A stretch of DNA of 6,089 nt from Bacillota bacterium (GTDB lineage: Bacteria; Bacillota; Clostridia; Lachnospirales; Lachnospiraceae): positions 9,035 through 15,123 of the forward strand of contig WFLY01000003.1 of NCBI GenBank assembly GCA_009177215.1. Reading direction: 5' to 3'. Of the stretch, positions 5,416 to 6,089 are shown one piece after another. The notes below the pieces were generated by a model. The model was not told the DNA's origin and did no database searches. It was given only the letters and a program-made list of their open reading frames with translations. Position numbers and translations under genes: made by a program. Numbering within the stretch: the first letter of the stretch is position 1; each line of letters starts with the position of its first letter.

Positions 5416-5490
5416 TTTTTATTTACTTCCTTTCATACCATGCATTTGCACAGTCCATTCCAAAAAAATCATAGTAAAGAATTCCTACAT

Positions 5491-6089
5491 TTACTCTAAT
5501 ATAGACACGATTGCAGCAAATACGTCCTTCATATCGACAGTGCCGTCAACCGTTTTCAACACGCCCTTCCGGGTATAAAAATCAATCAGTGGCTGAGTCT
5601 GCTCATGATATACCTTCAAACGGTTCTCTACCGTCTCAGGCTTATCATCATCACGGAGTACCAGTTCCTGACCACAGTTATCACAAACGCCCTCCTTCTT
5701 AGGAGGAATATGCTCAATATGATAGGTAGCGCCGCAGGAAAGACATGCGCGTCTGCCGGACATTCTTTTCACAATATTGGCATCAGGAACATCAACATTG
5801 ATAGCATAATCAATAGCATCTCCAAGCTCGGAAAGCGCCTTATCCAAAACCTCTGCCTGAGGGATAGTCCTCGGGAATCCGTCCAAAACATATCCGTTTG
5901 CACAATCCTCTTTTGCCACTCTGTCCAACAATATCTTAACTGTCAATTCATCAGGAACCAGCTGACCTTTATCCATGTATTTCTTTGCTTCCATTCCCAG
6001 CTCAGTACCGTTTTTGATGTTTGCACGGAAAATATCTCCTGTTGAAATGTGGGGTATAGCATATTTTTCCGCAATCATCTTTGCCTGTG
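5491..6089 (-). CDS. adk: Adenylate kinase, 5' end beyond window
   Basis: Adenylate kinase interconverts ATP plus AMP and two ADP. The frame is open through the window edge, reading QAKMIAEKYAIPHISTGDIF. QAK is the end of the P-loop region (usually GAPGAGKGTQAK), so about 15 residues including the P-loop are outside and the ATG at 6078 is internal. Visible motifs are STGDIFRA (AMP site), YVLDGFPRTIPQAE, and a LID domain with four cysteines (RACLSCGATYH and VCDNCG). These form the structural zinc site typical of Gram-positive Adk. LRDDDKPETVENRLKVYHEQT also fits, and the protein ends VSILE. No defects are seen. Normally secY lies upstream. Confidence 0.97.
   Translation of the reverse strand, partial: QAKMIAEKYAIPHISTGDIFRANIKNGTELGMEAKKYMDKGQLVPDELTVKILLDRVAKEDCANGYVLDGFPRTIPQAEVLDKALSELGDAIDYAINVDVPDANIVKRMSGRRACLSCGATYHIEHIPPKKEGVCDNCGQELVLRDDDKPETVENRLKVYHEQTQPLIDFYTRKGVLKTVDGTVDMKDVFAAIVSILE

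Noticed and set aside
5416..5490. Promoter between adk and map
   Set aside because: A TTGGAA and a GTATGA can be picked out, but the 19-nt spacing and poor -10 match make this no better than chance.

Overview
The window is a stretch of a bacterial ribosomal-protein operon (the spc/alpha region), and every supported gene is on the minus strand. Read in the direction of transcription, from high to low coordinates, the order is adk (5' end outside the window), map, a small KOW-type RNA-binding protein gene, infA, a 435-codon polytopic membrane protein gene, rpmJ, rpsM, rpsK, rpsD and rpoA (3' end outside the window). The adk-map-KOW gene-infA order, a zinc-type Adk with four cysteines, an S4 without the usual zinc cysteines and an RpoA starting [11 protein letters not shown] all suggest a Clostridia-class Firmicute, most likely Lachnospiraceae. 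This is a judgement from remembered family sequences, not a search.

Right part (4109-6089): adk, map, the KOW gene and infA are closely spaced, with 15 to 75 nt between genes and a plausible ribosome binding site before each complete one. They supply adenylate kinase, N-terminal methionine removal, a probable ribosome- or RNA-associated protein, and initiation factor IF-1.

Middle (2723-4105): a membrane protein gene with no evident link to translation sits between infA and rpmJ, which are normally adjacent. Its ATG lies one codon after the infA stop, in the same frame. Just past its end is a near-consensus sigma-A promoter (TTGCAA, 17 nt, TATAAT, extended -10) that can drive rpmJ and the genes after it independently.

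Left part (1-2722): rpmJ, rpsM, rpsK, rpsD and rpoA look intact as far as they are visible, but the spacers between them are long for such an operon (386, 269, 217 and 84 nt). Each carries its own structure. The rpmJ-rpsM spacer has several hairpins, including two mutually exclusive ones. The rpsM-rpsK spacer has an array of 51-bp tandem repeats derived from the 3' end of rpsM. The rpsK-rpsD spacer has a nested inverted repeat and a strong short hairpin. The rpsD-rpoA spacer has a perfect 10-bp stem. S4 (rpsD) is the usual autoregulator of alpha operons, so some of these leaders may be its targets, but that is inference.

The items most worth a second look are the membrane gene inserted in a core translation operon with its own re-initiation arrangement and downstream promoter, and the decayed tandem duplication of the rpsM tail. 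I see no mobile element, CRISPR array, tRNA or rRNA in the window.
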